Of a stretch of DNA of 64,000 nucleotides, positions 13,229-26,617 are shown piece by piece. Position 1 is the first letter of the stretch, and each line of letters begins with the position of its first letter. Both the position numbers and the translations under genes were made by a program. The notes under the pieces are model-generated. The model saw nothing but the letters and a program-made list of their open reading frames with translations, did no database searches and was not told the origin of the DNA. Origin of the DNA: Anoplopoma fimbria (taxonomy: Eukaryota > Chordata > Actinopteri > Perciformes > Anoplopomatidae). The DNA lies in contig NC_072472.1 of assembly GCF_027596085.1 (NCBI RefSeq), forward strand, positions 7,336,951 through 7,400,950, read 5' to 3'.

Positions 13229-14282
13229 AAGATTATAAGTAAGTAATGTCATTAACCACAGTTGGCTCAATTGCTGATAAATCAATTCATTAAAATAATA
13301 ATCACGCTAAATTCAGTCTCTTCGCTTCTGTATGTCCAATTTCATATTCTAAAATGTATTTCCTTCTAAGCTGCCTTATTAAGCTGTTTTCACACAAAGC
13401 CTTTTACCCTGATCCTTGCTGGCCTTCTATGGACAGATCACCCACTGCTACAGAAGCCGCAATCTTCCCCTCCTCCGCAGGAGAGCAAGGGCAGTGCTCG
13501 TGTGTCACCGCTCAAGTGCTCCTATTAGTCTTTTTTATCCAAGTAACCATGGACGTCAAGAAGAAGATATTTTGCTTTTGTGAGTGATGTAGGAAGGAGG
13601 TTTGCGCATGTGTTCTTGGTAAATGAAAATAAGATCTCTTTGCAGTCTCCAGTATAAATGCTGCAGTATTACTATATGCTTGTGCATCTTTTGTTCATCA
13701 ACCTTATTCATGCTACAAGGCCACATCAGTTACGCACATGTGAAGTAAGTAGCAGAGGTGTGATGCTGGTTGTTAAGCTGAAGACACGGTCTGAGATTTT
13801 GCCAAACTCGTGGGAGGATTTTTTTTTATTATGCTTAAATTTCAAGGAATAGATGTTTGGTAATGATAAAAATGTGTCTTTGTGCATTCAAAAACCTCTG
13901 GTGATGTCATAATTGAGGAATTGTTGTATGTCAAATATATCACTGCGCTCCCTGTTGTAAAATGTTGTAATTGATCATATAATTCCTGCAAACAAAACAA
14001 ATGCTTTTGAAGGATGAGTTGTGTCTTACATTGGGTAAAAAAACTAAAACATATGGCATTTTGAGCTACAACATTCCAGCTTGGTGTTTACTACCTCTAG
14101 CAACACACTTCACATGTTAAACAGGTCATTGAGCCATGGAGACATCACCAGCTGTGCATACGCTGGTTTCTAAAAATAGTGAAAACAACAATGCATATAC
14201 AAGCATCATTAGTTTTTCTTGTCACAGAAGTTGAATGCTGCTGCTTAGTTTGAGGTAAACGCGGCAAACCCTTCTCATACTT

Positions 14283-14375
14283 CTTTTCAGTGTTGGAAGA
14301 TGTACTCAGGTCTTTTACTTAAGTAAAGGTAGCAATTCAACTGTGTAGAAATAAAGGTTACCTTTACATACTGGG
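14283..14375 (+). mobile_element. Teleost interspersed repeat ('cagtgttggaagatgtactc' type)
   Basis: The string 'cagtgttggaagatgtactc' followed by 'cttttacttaagtaaaggta' and 'tgtgtagaaat' matches a widely dispersed fish repeat start. The element is truncated or diverged after about 90 bp. Confidence 0.6.
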
Positions 14376-14680
14376 GTTGAAATCACAACTGCTCTAAGTG
14401 GACATGAAGTGTAACATTATGGTGACCAATAGTACAGTGTATTCTGTTCAAGTAACTGCAGCCAGTTTCAAAGCACTCCTTCCTTTCTGTCCGTTTGCCC
14501 TCTCTTGCTCTCCATCTCAAACTCGCAAACATAATCCACCACTGTGGATTATGGAGATGGCAGATGTGTTATTTTGAAGGGGGCAATGTTGTTTGGAGGC
14601 TGCCTGGTGGATGCCATGTCATAATGAAGAGGCGCAGCTGCGGCGAAGATGCCTGGGAGGGATCACAGGAGATCAAGGAG

Positions 14681-14692
14681 CCCCCCCCCCCC
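14681..14692 (+). repeat. Poly-C tract
   Basis: Twelve C in a row inside a moderately GC-rich segment of intron 2. Confidence 0.9.
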
Positions 14693-15324
14693 ATCAAAGG
14701 AAAAACACCTTGCCCTTGACAGCCAGCTTGTGGGAGTCGGCTCACTGCGACTCTGCACAACAGTGGATAAATACCAAGCTTGTTTTAGCATACGCACGAA
14801 GCCTTTCTGCCAGTGTGCCCTTGTATAGTATGTAGAGGGTGTGTTTGATAGGTGCTGAACATGACTAAGGAGGGGTGGTGAGCTTGGAGGAGGGCCTGAC
14901 ACTCACCTCACAGGGGGGAAAAGAAGTCTCTGGTGGATCCGAATGTTGAAAGAAATATGTCATGAGTCTATGTGCAGTATGTTTGTGCACACGGCTGAAG
15001 TCTGAACTCAATAAACAAGTCAAAAGATATAAAAAATGTACTCTAACCGCAGAAGACAACAGGCAGCCATTTCATGTATACCAAAACATCTGGAAAAGAT
15101 ACAGATAATAATATTAAATATGCAGCTTATGAACATTCATAATTAAAAATGTATAAATTAAAAATAGCAGTGAGGGGCATTGCTGCAAACTGTGTCTGCA
15201 TTGTTATGTCAAAAGGAGGAATACAATTAAAACTACAAAAAAACTTTAGAAAGGGGATTTGCAAATTAAACTTCAACTAATGCTTCTATTGTTTTGTTGC
15301 TTAAATTAATTTTTCTTTTAGTCG

Positions 15325-15368
15325 TAAAATAAGATAAAATAAGATAATCCTTTATTAGTCCCGCAGCG
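15325..15368 (-). mobile_element. Short LINE tail fragment (same family)
   Basis: The plus strand reads 'aagataagataatcctttat' followed by 'tagtcccgcagcg', identical to the end of the two longer LINE copies. The match then stops, so this is a severely 5'-truncated insertion. Confidence 0.75.
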
Positions 15369-17279
15369 TACGCTTCCGTATCTTAAAACTGCGGACTTTG
15401 AAACAAACTCAGAGATACAAAAGTCCTCATCTCCCTTAAGCTTATCAAGTTCTCATCAGTAACAAGTTAGAAATAGCTCCCACTTTCACATCCAGCAGGC
15501 ATGGGACAACATTATCAAGTATTTGAAGTTGTGCATCTGTGCACCTGATGAACATTAGTGCAATATTACTCTCCTTTTTGCTCTAGTTTTGGTCTCCACC
15601 ATCTCTGCGGTAAAATAACTGCCTTCTAAATGTTCCACTATGTTCACTATCTCGTTGTTATTATCCATGACAGTATGTGGCTGGAATTGTTTTCAACTTG
15701 TGAGTCTGTCTATGTGTCATCATATATGTATTGATGTTTTGGTAATATTGCATTAAACTCACTACCAGGTAATACTTTGTCAAATGATTTATTTTATTTC
15801 GGGTGGTTGGATCAATTTAGCATTAACTGGAAGCAATACAGGGATGTAACAATTTCTCTAAAATTGTAAATCGAAACAGCATTTCTCTGATCAAATCCTC
15901 TCTCTCATCATCAGATGCATCTTGGAGAACGCATCTTTTTTTAGAGCCAATGTGTGGGAGTAGGGTGTGACACATTCTCTCGCACACACGCACACTCACA
16001 TGCTTGGTGTAGGTCATGCTGAGAGAGCATTGACCTGACCAGTGGCTTAAACCGATAACATAGCTAAAATAACAGATAAACTCCATTTCAGTGGTGAAGC
16101 CACCTCGTTTTTCATGCAAAGAAGAATGGAACCGTATCTGCCATCTGACACGTTTGCCTTGTAGCTGTGTTTAACCGGACAACAAGCACTGTTGGAGTTT
16201 TTCTAGAACTGATTGCACAATAAATGTCCTTTTTTTCCACAAGCTTATACACAAAAGAAAACCCATCCTGCTCTGAAATCTTCAAATACTTATGAAACAT
16301 TATACTCAAAATCATGCTGTGTGACAACTTATAGCAAAAGTCATAGGGAGGATTTCAGGGTGGATGGTTTGGCGTCAGGGCTTCAGAACCAGAGTATGTG
16401 CTTAACGTCCTGCCTCCCTTGTTTAGTTCGGTTTGCTCTACTAAAAACTGTCTTTCATTATTATTTCCCCTTTACATCCTCAGTGTGGCCCAAAACATTG
16501 TGTTTATAGTCCTCGGGTTTGAAATGAATACAAACTGAGGTTTTACAGACTTTTTCGGTGTTCTATCCATATTTTAGGATTATTTACAGCTCTCAGCCAC
16601 ACAAGCCACACAACGCTCTGAAGCTTTACTGGCAACCAATAATAACTCACTCCAGCTCCCCATTTTTTCGGCATCGACTCCTTGCTCCTGGGAACAATGC
16701 AGGTCGACACCATTGCGAATACATTTGTTTTTTTTTTAAACAAACCGACTATGACTACTCCAGCATGCTGATGTAGCAGAACCCAACTTGCCACCTCTAT
16801 TTAGACACAACAGGAACTCTGGTCAAGCCTATCCAATATGGGTGTTGTATGTTGTCTACCTTATTAACGAGTGATAATACCACCGCCTTTTTTTTTCTTA
16901 TCTTATTTGATTTTCATTTAGTAAATATTTGTGCCTTTCCACTGTAAGGAGAGCCTAATTTTATGAAAAAAACTCTCCAGCTGTGAATTACTTCTTAAAG
17001 GTTAGGGAATTGTGTGTTTCTTCACAACCATATTTGCTAATGCTAATAACTTTTATATGAAGAGTGCTGGGAAACAAGCTGCTAAGAGCCCTATAAACTA
17101 CACTAATGTAAAAGCCATAAATGAATCAAAGGTTCTGAGCTTTGTACATTACAACATAATGCCACTGGTTTATAGTGACAGAGGTCGACTATATTTTAAA
17201 CTCAACATTTTACCCTCAGGGGCTCAAAAACATAATTAAAGAAACCAAAACCTGGCAAGACAGAGCAGAGAATATGTCC

Positions 17280-17420
17280 AGCTGAATGCAGCTAATTAGA
17301 GCTGTGACATGATAATTGGGCGGGATAAGAATAAACACAACAGGTCATTAAATATTCAGGGGCATGAGCTGCTTTTATTAAAGCAGACATGCTGAAAGTG
17401 AACCATGTTTGGTAGATTGT
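17280..17420. promoter_or_regulatory. Candidate conserved non-coding element
   Basis: A non-repetitive block with 'gcagctaattagagctg', 'catgataattgggcggg' and 'cattaaatattcaggggc', homeodomain-like cores in a mixed-composition context 1.3 kb downstream of exon 2 on the gene strand. Inference from composition only. Confidence 0.25.
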
Positions 17421-18750
17421 ATTAACCTCATTCTGTATTAATCCTACAGCAGACATGTGGGTCAAACTTAATGCAGCTCCCGGAAGAAGTGCAAGTAATG
17501 TAAGAGAATATTAATCAATGTTCTACAGCTGTACTGCCGGCTCCAGTCACACGATTTGGTTAAACTACACATTTTATCATATTTGTCCGTTCATCAACTT
17601 TTCCGTCGAGCTGCGGCTTGACTACATTTTTACCAAATGCAAATGATATGTCAAATCTCGGTCTAATTTTATGACTGCCTGCAAAATGAACCAGTGGAAC
17701 TGACATAAATAAATGCCTCACTGGGATTGATTTCCATGTCATCTGATCACATCAAACTGCTTCAGACTATAATTAAACGCATTCCATATCAATCACATAA
17801 AGACATGGCAGCGCTGAATGATTTCTCAGTTCGAAGCAGGCAGTGTCTACAACCAAGTACAGCCTACTTTATCCTCCGGCAGCCTCATAATAACCCCTTA
17901 GATGAGCTATGATGTTTTCCTAAACAGCTACAACTGTACTGTATATCAAGTGCAGGAAAGTAATCTGGAATGTTTAGTGAAGTTAGAACCTGGGCATACT
18001 TTACAGCCAAAGTTAAGTCTTTTAAGACTGCAATTGTGTTATCTTTTTTGCCATTGATCTTCCTATATAAGGAAACTTCATATTCTTTATGTTTATTCCT
18101 TTTTATTATTTTTCATAAATCATTACTCTTCTTCACCCTTTACGTCAATCTGTTTCTATCTCAAAAGTATTAAAAAGGGCCTGTGACCAAAACTCGCAAC
18201 TCTAACGGATCTTCAAAGGTGTAAACATGTGATTGTGTCTGACTTAGTCTGAGGCAGTGTTTCTCTCAGTTTAATAATGGCCCGTCACACTTGGCCCGAC
18301 AATGTTTTTAGGCTAATCAACAGTAGTCTGCCCGGGGGATGGAACTCTGTGGTTCAAGGAAGGCCTCTTGGTGTGGGAGGATCCCCTCCTGGGACATTGT
18401 AGTCTGACTTGATCAAATTTAGATCTGATGTTGACATGGTGATGAAAATGTTTGCTGAGGAGACGTAGTGTAGACTAGTGTTCTGAACTAACTGACCATG
18501 AATTAAAACTACTTATGGGAAACATAAGAGCTTACAGCAATAGTCCCATCAGCCTGTTAAATTCATACTGGTACCTCATTTTATTCTAGACTCTCAGTTG
18601 AAACATGAAGGAGGAAATAATTCGAATTGAAATTGGCTGCATTAGTGACGGCTTTGAATGAAACATGCACATTAATGGCTGTTTTCATCCGGTTGTTCAC
18701 AACAACAGTACACAACATCACCCGGTAAGTAAAGACTGCATGACACTCAC

Positions 18751-18897
18751 GTCTCATGTCTCTGAAGTAAATCGTCTGTCTGTTGGGGTTGAGCAGCTGG
18801 ATAACGGAGTCGTCATTGTCTTTCACCCGACAGCTGATGATCGCCATCTCGCCCTCCACCACCGACACATTGTCCGTCACCAGGTTCTGACTCACCA
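18751..18897 (-). CDS. cadm1: cadm1 exon 2: first half of Ig domain 1 (V-type)
   Basis: This 147-bp exon encodes the N-terminal half of the membrane-distal Ig domain of cell adhesion molecule 1, a single-pass protein that mediates homophilic and heterophilic adhesion at synapses and epithelial contacts. The minus strand reads (V)[17 protein letters not shown]... and ends ...[13 protein letters not shown]. The stretch [19 protein letters not shown] is diagnostic of CADM1; CADM2 and CADM3 read 'LQWSNPAQQTLYF' there. The B-strand cysteine is in AIISCRV, and NVS is a potential N-glycosylation site. The acceptor is a pyrimidine tract ending ttgtcttttccag at 18898, and the donor is gtgagtgtc from 18750. 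Both junctions are phase 1. The last base (C) joins the CA of exon 3 to make a proline codon, giving RDMRPLKDARF, which matches the known CADM1 order. The open frame runs beyond both splice sites, so the exon limits come from the splice signals and homology. Confidence 0.96.
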
Positions 18898-21800
18898 CTG
18901 GAAAAGACAAAGACAGGAACACATAGATTACCACAGGTGTATTGGAAAATGCACAAAAGAGTGAGGGAAAACCAAGGCAAGTGAAGACACCCACACAATA
19001 CAAGTCTTTTTAAGTGCTTAAAAGACATATATTCCTACAAGGCACATCATTACAATGCTTTTGAGGTGTGTTAATGGAAACCAGGAGGGAGGTGTGAACA
19101 GAAATGATTAGCACACATGGGATTAAAAGAAAGAAGAGTGAAAACCTACGGAGTAAGGACAGACCTTTTTAACAAAAGACATTTTGACAGGTTCACATTA
19201 GGAAAAGCACAGGTGTAAATAATGAATTCATTGTTGCCAAATCCCATTTAGCTGCTTTGATTGCAGTTTCCTGGTATCTGCATGCATGCTCATGTTCACT
19301 TTCACTGAAACAGTTGAATAGAATAGAGCTATCGTTAGTGTTATCAGTAACACCTGTGCTTTTCCTACTATGGCTAGTCAAAATCTCTGCTGTGAGAAAG
19401 GCCTATAGTCCATCTATTTTTCCTGATCTGGACATAAAAGATGATTAAAAATAAGAAATGCCACCATATTCTATTATGCAACAGATGAAGACAAGCACTG
19501 CAGACAATGTTCTAGGACAGTTTGTTGTATACATATGCCCACTTCTCCTTTCTTTAGTAAGTGTTTTGGTTTAATATAACATTTAATTGGCTTTGGCCAC
19601 CTGAAGCAGGTGGTAGATGAAAACCCTTTAATGCATGTCCACGGGAAATAAATGGAAAGGAGTGACCGGAGAAAGTCAACAAGCCTGTGGGCTGAGAAAA
19701 ATTGGTCACGGCCGTCATTGGTCATCAGCTGCAACTCAGATTGCTACACTTCCTCGTTTCAAAAACAATATCTCTACCTGTAGAATGAAAAAAAATGGGA
19801 TTCTTTCTAGCTCTTTGATTTGAAAAACTACAGTAATAACATATCAGACTTTGCTTTGGGGTGGATTCCATTGCTGCCGTCGATGCCAAGCCTTGAGCGG
19901 CTTTGGTTTATTTTAAATGATCGCTGGAAAACAAACACCTGGCAGCTTGCCAGTGGTGGCTGCTAGTTATCGGTCCCCAGTGTAATATTTTCATGGTGAG
20001 ATGCAGCACGCATTCAAACACAGACAAGCTCTAGGCTACATGGAACCGTTGGACAAACACAAACAGGCAGTCAAAGTGAAAAGTCAAATCAACAAGTTTG
20101 GATAAAAGTAGCTGTATTTGAAATGTTTATGCTAATCAGTAACAGAGAAACAATAGACAACAATTCGGAAAACTCAGCAGCAAAATTACATCCGACAGAG
20201 CAGACAATCAGAAACACAGAATCACTTATTATTGAATAAGTATTAACACATTAACTTATATTACTTTTAACTAGCCTTTTATTGAACAAACTCCTACAAA
20301 TGTGTCCCTAATGCCAGGATCAGACTACAAGACATCAGACTTAAAGGGGAACCAAATTAAACCGAGCACCTGCTTGGCTTTTTTCATGATGTCCAAAGGA
20401 TTATGTACGTCAGAAAGCTTGTTGTAGATGTCTTCAAACTACCATATGCAAAAGAAGGCAAAAAAAAGATAATAAAAAATAAAAATCTAAGCGTCGTCCT
20501 CCCACCAGGGCCTCATGAGGCGTCCCAGACAGACCCAGATTTGGTTGTTTTCCACTTGACACATGTTATAAGATAAAACACCCCACGTATGCTAGCCTGC
20601 CACACCAGATTGTTTGTTACACAGCACCATGTGAGAAGCCGTCATTGGAAAACAGTTTCCACAAAATTCTTGGCATGTGATTGGATGATCCATCTGTCTA
20701 TCACCGTTAATCACGGGTCATATTCATGATATTCATCAGATCTACGAAATATATGACCGAAGAAGAGCGAAATCACCTTTTACATCTTGAAAAACCTTCA
20801 GTGCTCTTCTTTAAACGAACCACGTCGGTTTTCAGACACAAGCGCATCTCTTAAAGATGGACAAGATGGAATCTTGTGTAATTTGTGATCCCGCGGTTCT
20901 CAAACGACACTGCAGCAACCCAGCTGCCGTGCAAGGCAACACATATGCCATATTGAGCAATTTCCAGCCTGATACTGTGTAATCTGAGAACCAGCCCTGG
21001 CATTTGATGCTCTCAGTAAAAGGTAAATACAGTCTCTGCTGCCCAGTGCTTCTTTTTATCATTGTTAATTTGGAAAAGCATAATATTGTACCATCATTCC
21101 ACCTTATAAATATAACAGCTACTACAAACAGGTGGTTCAATTTGAGGCAACAACTTCCTAATAGAGTTGGGTGTTCAGGTAAATTACTTTTCATTATTTT
21201 TGAGACGCAAGGTTACATAAGTGTCATTGTCGACTGACAGTGTTACACCAGATCATATAAACACTGCAAAGCTTGCAACTGAGGTTAAGAGAAAATTTAT
21301 GGATAAAGCCTTTGTAATCCCCCCCAACACTCTCCTCCTACATAGCTTCAAAAATAGCATCACAAATAACATCTTCTCAGAGAGGCTAAAAGGACCGACT
21401 CAGGGGCGGCAAAGGGGGGGGGGAGAAACTAAAAAGAACGCAGGAAACATCAACTTCTAATTTGCATGCCTCAGTTGTCAAGCACCTCTAAATATCCCTG
21501 CCATTTAGCAGACAAGGAGGATGAGGTGGGAAGAGAGAAATTGCATCCTCTGATGCTGACAGATAAGGAAAGACAGCTTAACAAACGAGATTCAAATGAG
21601 CATCCCTTGGTGGCCCAAACACAGCCCTAAATAAATGAACCTCTCCATCTTTAATATTCAAGACCGAGCCTCATTTTTGTCATGTGCAGAGGTGGGCGGT
21701 AAGGTGGGCATCTGGTTATGATAATACGCTAACATACTACAGAATGCATTTCAAGGCATCCTCTGAAGGTTACAAGGCAGCAGCAGGGTGATGCAATGTG

Positions 21801-23906
21801 TTGCTAAGTTGTGTTCTAAGTCAGGGGAGGGTGGGTCCGACGGACTTCAAGTGGCTGCTGCCATGTCAGCTGCTTAATTGTTTCTGTTGTGCTAAATAAA
21901 CAACTCTGACAAGCTGAAAGATGGTACGGGGAGGCGGGTCGGCTTTACACTAATTAATGGCCCACAACAACAACCATGTGCAGACGGGGTCAGCTAGCAC
22001 ACTGTCAAAGGTGCATCAGGAAAAGCACTTCTAACGTTGTGCTGGGCGGATGCTGTTTAAAGCTGCAGCACAAAAGTTTTTTTTACATTTTCAGTTTTTC
22101 AGCGAGGTGTTTTGGAGTGCCACTTTTATAAACAAAAGAACAAAAAAAAGGGCTAAAGCTTGTAGCTGGACAGTGTGTCATTGTGTAACCTGTCGTCAAT
22201 TGAATATGAACATACACAAACATGTTTTGCCTGAAAGGACCATACCAATGGTTTTACAGGTTTGAGAAATTGTACTTCTTTTATTATTACTAGTGGAAAA
22301 AAAAAAATCACTGCAGAATGAATGCTGTACATAATTCTTAGTTAAGAATATAAACATTGCAACCATACTGGTACAATTATATCACTAGGTGTTGCTCAAT
22401 TATTGGTAATTGTGCTTTTTAAAAAATATATATACTATACTATAGTGTAGATTGAACATTATCATGTAATTTAACAATAATGATTGTGATCAAGTAATTT
22501 GTGCTGTTTATGGTCATTATTTTTAATTCTGAAGCCCTAACTTGCTCAGGTGTTTCTTCCTATTAAAATCAGAGATAGTTATTTGAGAATTAAGATAGCA
22601 TGCCTTAATATATATTTGAAGCTGTGGACATTTACCACATTAAAGGACTAATAAACACATATATATTGTTTTTAATGTTTTTATACACGACCAGTCATCG
22701 ATTTGTGTTCAATGTGACAATGACATACGGAACATGACGTGCTGTTAAGCTGGGTGGAGTAAAAGAGCGGTTAAAGAAAAAGAAAAAGTTATTCTTAAAT
22801 GTAACCCAATGAGTTTATGACTACTTATGGTACTATGAAGAAATGTTTTGATTAATGGGTTCTTGTTCTGTCGACAATCTTCTGCTAGGGTGTGCACAAA
22901 GAAAACCATTATGTTTATCTGAGAAACAAGTATACGCCACAGGATACCTTCAATGATCTGACATGTTCTCGACATAGCAATCTGTCACAACCACGATCAT
23001 ATAAATATAGCTCTTGATTCAAAATAATGTCCGAATATTTCCTTGTGATCACAGAATAAATATTTCATGAGCGCGAGGGAACTGACAAATACAAGGTGAA
23101 GCTCTGTGTTGATGTTTTTAAATGCAAATGGCTGCATTCACTGTGTGTTTCTTCGAAAGCATGCGAGGGCTCTATGGAAGCTGCTTATAAGCCTTTTCGT
23201 GAGAGACAGTTCATCGTGACGTGTGACAAGTGTTGGTGCATCAAGTTTACCAACCGAGGTGCTCGGGGACAAAAAAAAAATACACAATACACTCCCTTCA
23301 AACAAAACACTCATATTGAAGCTTTCAGTGAGACACATTTAGTCGCAGCTGACAGGCCTGCACATCGTTTTGAGAACAGTAGAGGATAAACTCACAAAAC
23401 CGAAATAGACAATATGTTAATGACACATCAGAGATGGTGGTCTAAGCTGCACTTTGTGCATTTTCTCCAAATGTTGAATTTGCCTTTTCCCCGTCATAAA
23501 TGAGCTGCTGCATTCACACACAAACACAAAGGAACAATCACCATCCATTTGTCCACCGGACAGATGAAGAGACTGACAGTTGAGCAGCAGTCTGAGCAAA
23601 CGGCTGAGGAAAGTAGAACATCCGATGGACAGTACTTTCAATGCCAACTAGTCAGAGGCGTCATGGAAAAGTCAGCAGGCACATGTCTAGCCCTGTCACT
23701 CATTCAGCAAAGCTTTGAAGTGCACATCTTTCTAATCTCCCAAGCAATATACTGCCTCGAGGGTGGGAACATTACCATACTCTTCATCAATCTAGACCAG
23801 GAAACTCTAGACTCTACGGTCAAGAAAAGGAATATGTCCCTGCTTTATTGACCTCCAATTCAAAGAGGCAAAACCCAGAGCAGCTGCTGGGAAATATTAT
23901 TTGATT

Positions 23907-24229
23907 ATAAGATAAGATAAGATAATCCTTTATTAGTCCCGCAGCGGGGAAATTTGCAGGCTTACAGCAGCGTAGAGTAAAGTGCACACAAGAGACATAG
24001 TAGAAGAAGACAAGATAAAAAATTAAAAAAATTAAAAATAAAATAAAACAAGTATTATAAATAAGCAATAAAATAACTGAAATATTATATTTACAGACAG
24101 AAACCCCCCCCCAACTATTTTAACTTTTTTAACTATTATTGCACAGTGTAATGTGTAATGTATTGCACAGGTTTTTATTGTCATGTTATTATTGTCATGT
24201 GGTCTGCTGGGAGCAGAGTTGGTTGTGCA
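23907..24229 (-). mobile_element. LINE 3' end, opposite orientation
   Basis: Read on the minus strand, this begins 'tgcacaaccaactctgctcc' and runs through 'cagcagaccacatgac' and the 3' UTR to '(TTATC)n'. It matches the end of the plus-strand copy at 43314-43790, with an extra A/T-rich stretch and a small poly-C/G insertion. Only the last few codons of the ORF remain. It ends in the repeated GATAA tail (plus strand 23907-23924). Confidence 0.85.
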
Positions 24230-26254
24230 TAGGATAGCCTAATTGCTGGAGAGTTATTGTCCACTGACAATGACGTCACTTTTATCCAAAGCACACTTTA
24301 CATGACTTTCTACATCCAGACTGTTCTGACTATTGTTCATTTCAGAATAACATGATGGAGTGATAATGAAGGAACACATTTAGTCTGTTAACACAATCAT
24401 CACCCAGCATGCAGGGATTTTTGAAAACTGTTTAAATAGACTGCAAGTGATTTCCTGGATTATGCGATGTTGTAGTTTTAAAGTGTCTGCTGAACAGTAA
24501 CCTTAAACATGAAGCACTTTTTTTTTCACAATATCCATGCTTTTTTTACTCTTTGTTTACTAAATCTACAGATCTGCACACCAATGGTTTCGATATCTCT
24601 ACCAAAAAAGTATTTGGTAAAGTAAGTTTATAATCACAGTATATCACTGAAATAACATGAAACCAAAGGCTATATTAAAAGGTAACAAATGTAATACTTT
24701 GGAAAAGAATCAAAATATAGTAAAGTATACATGATGTGTAACAAAAGGGAAAAACACCAGTATCTTCCTTTACATACAGCTGTTATGCTTGAACTCTAAG
24801 TCGGATAATAAAAATAGACTGCGAGTGCTTTATTTTCTATTTTTCTTAAATATTGGGTAACTAAGAACAAAAAATATAAAATAGGTATGTGTTCCTTGCT
24901 AGCAATTTTCCCAAGTGCTGGATTTGTGGTTGTAAATGTAGCTTTCAAACAGCATAAGGCAAATATTGAGCAATTTCATGCTGTAGGCCTTTAAAGGCGT
25001 TTCTTGACAAATACAAATAGATTCTGTTAAAATTGTCAAAGTGTACATTTTAAGTTTTTTTCAAGTGTCATTCTCCTTTGGTATTTCCAACTTTTTTAAC
25101 AATGGCAAGTAACATATTTGGCCCATGGCACTGAAAGGGGGGCTGAATTTCTGCCTTTGGCCATCCATGTCAAGAAGTCGAAGCAGCCAATCCCAGATTA
25201 AAGTTGTCAGACAATGACACTCCACATCGCTCCGTAACAAAGCTAGCCTGAGGCCCAGATTCACTAAGGCTGCAATGGAGGGAGAGAAAACGCCATGTTC
25301 CATTTGCCTCGGCTAACAGCCACATGTTCCCATTTGATTCAATAAAAAGTGCATGCATAATAAGTTAGGTCACACAGATGGCCACCGTGACAGTGAGGAA
25401 GATTTTCATCAGGAAATCAAACCCACTGTCACACTGACATCAATTTTATTGGTAGATTTTGTTTTGTTGACATCAAATTGCTCGCACACAGGATTGAAGG
25501 ATAAAAGGGTTGATGAAAATATTAAATATTAATCCAGGCATCGGTCTGTCAATGTGTCTCCCTGTAGTGTTATTAGTCGTAATAGCACTAGTATTGTATA
25601 TTTTATAAGTTCTACTGGTAGACGTACATTTATTCATACCCTTTCTCATCAAGGAACATGATGCAACATTGCGCAATCTTATATAGTATAGTATTTCCTT
25701 AATTGCCGTACTTAACATTTGCGTGCCATTCTGCTCTCTGCACCGCTTGTGATCACACAACCTATCGAGAGATATAAATTTATTTTGACATTTCAAGAGT
25801 GCACTGAACAGCATACAATCATTTTCTCCTATTTTGATGGTGTTTCTCCTGCCGATAGAATAACAAATCTTTGCCGGAGTGTTTATGTGTGTGCGTTGGT
25901 GTGTGTGTGTGTGTGATTTTACCAATGTCTGATTGCAGTCAGTCTGGTCTGATTGCATGATTTCTCAGATGTGTGTGAGCTGGTCTGATTGTGTGTCTAC
26001 AAGTACAGCGTTATTACAGATCACAGGGATTCTATACCACAATAATGGCTACAGGCTATGCAACCCAATGATGCAGTTGATATGGAAATTGTACTCACAT
26101 TGCTAAAAATAAGTCCACAAGGACAACAAACACGAGCGGTTGGACGATCAAATTAAGGTTTGTCAAACTTATTTGCAAGAGAAAACAAAGGTGAATGTTA
26201 AAAGTATCACTTAAACTATGTATTGTAAACACTGTTTAAACACATTCTCACTTC

Positions 26255-26500
26255 TCAAAAAAATACGGACGCTTGGCCGGCGCTTCCAAACTATGATCCT
26301 CTAGGTACCCTCTAATGTCGTTTTTTGACGTTAAGAATGGCGTGTCAACATCCGCCGTTACACTCATAGTGTCCTTTCAAATAAAAATGTCGTCCTCACA
26401 GTATATTAGGTTTAGGCAGACTAAACTTCTCAGTTGGGGCTAGAAAAGGATTGATCTGGATGGAGCGTCGCAGCCAGCTCGTGACTGCTGCTTCTGATTG
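26255..26500 (+). mobile_element. Teleost interspersed repeat ('aaatacggacgcttggccgg' type)
   Basis: The block 'aaatacggacgcttggccgg', 'gacgttaagaatggcgtgtc', 'aataaaaatgtcgtcctcac' and 'attaggtttaggcagac' resembles a fish repeat often followed by 'aaggatgatgtggatggagcgtc'. It has no coding capacity. Confidence 0.5.
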
Positions 26501-26579
26501 TGGTTTTTAAATTACACATATTTGTCAGCTGTGTCTAAACACGAGCAGACATGCCAACACACAACTAGACAGACAGACA

Positions 26580-26580
26580 T

Positions 26581-26617
<37 letters not shown>
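26580..26617 (+). repeat. (GA)n microsatellite
   Basis: GA array with one AAA interruption; follows 'acagacagacat'. Confidence 0.95.

Larger units (their letters stand above)
3860..18750 (-). other. cadm1: cadm1 intron 2
   Basis: This 14.9-kb intron splits the first Ig domain. I found no credible additional exon in it. It contains simple repeats (poly-T 5558, AC 10315, TA 13209, poly-C 14681), diverged teleost interspersed repeats (about 5880-6910, 7745-7960, 14283-14375) and a LINE tail piece at 15325-15368. Two stretches (7250-7440, 17280-17420) look compositionally like conserved non-coding elements. The rest is featureless AT-rich intron. Confidence 0.8.

Noticed and set aside
14885..14935. 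Minus-strand donor-like TGTGAG|gtgagtgtc
   Set aside because: A good donor, but no matching acceptor or CADM-like coding sequence upstream of it.
18581..19003. A 140-codon minus-strand open frame covering exon 2
   Set aside because: It simply reads through the exon into intron on both sides; the splice sites at 18898 and 18750 define the real exon.
25473..25958. Longest open frame in the window (161 codons, minus strand)
   Set aside because: No recognisable domain, low-complexity ends, no splice or start context; its length is compatible with chance in 64 kb.
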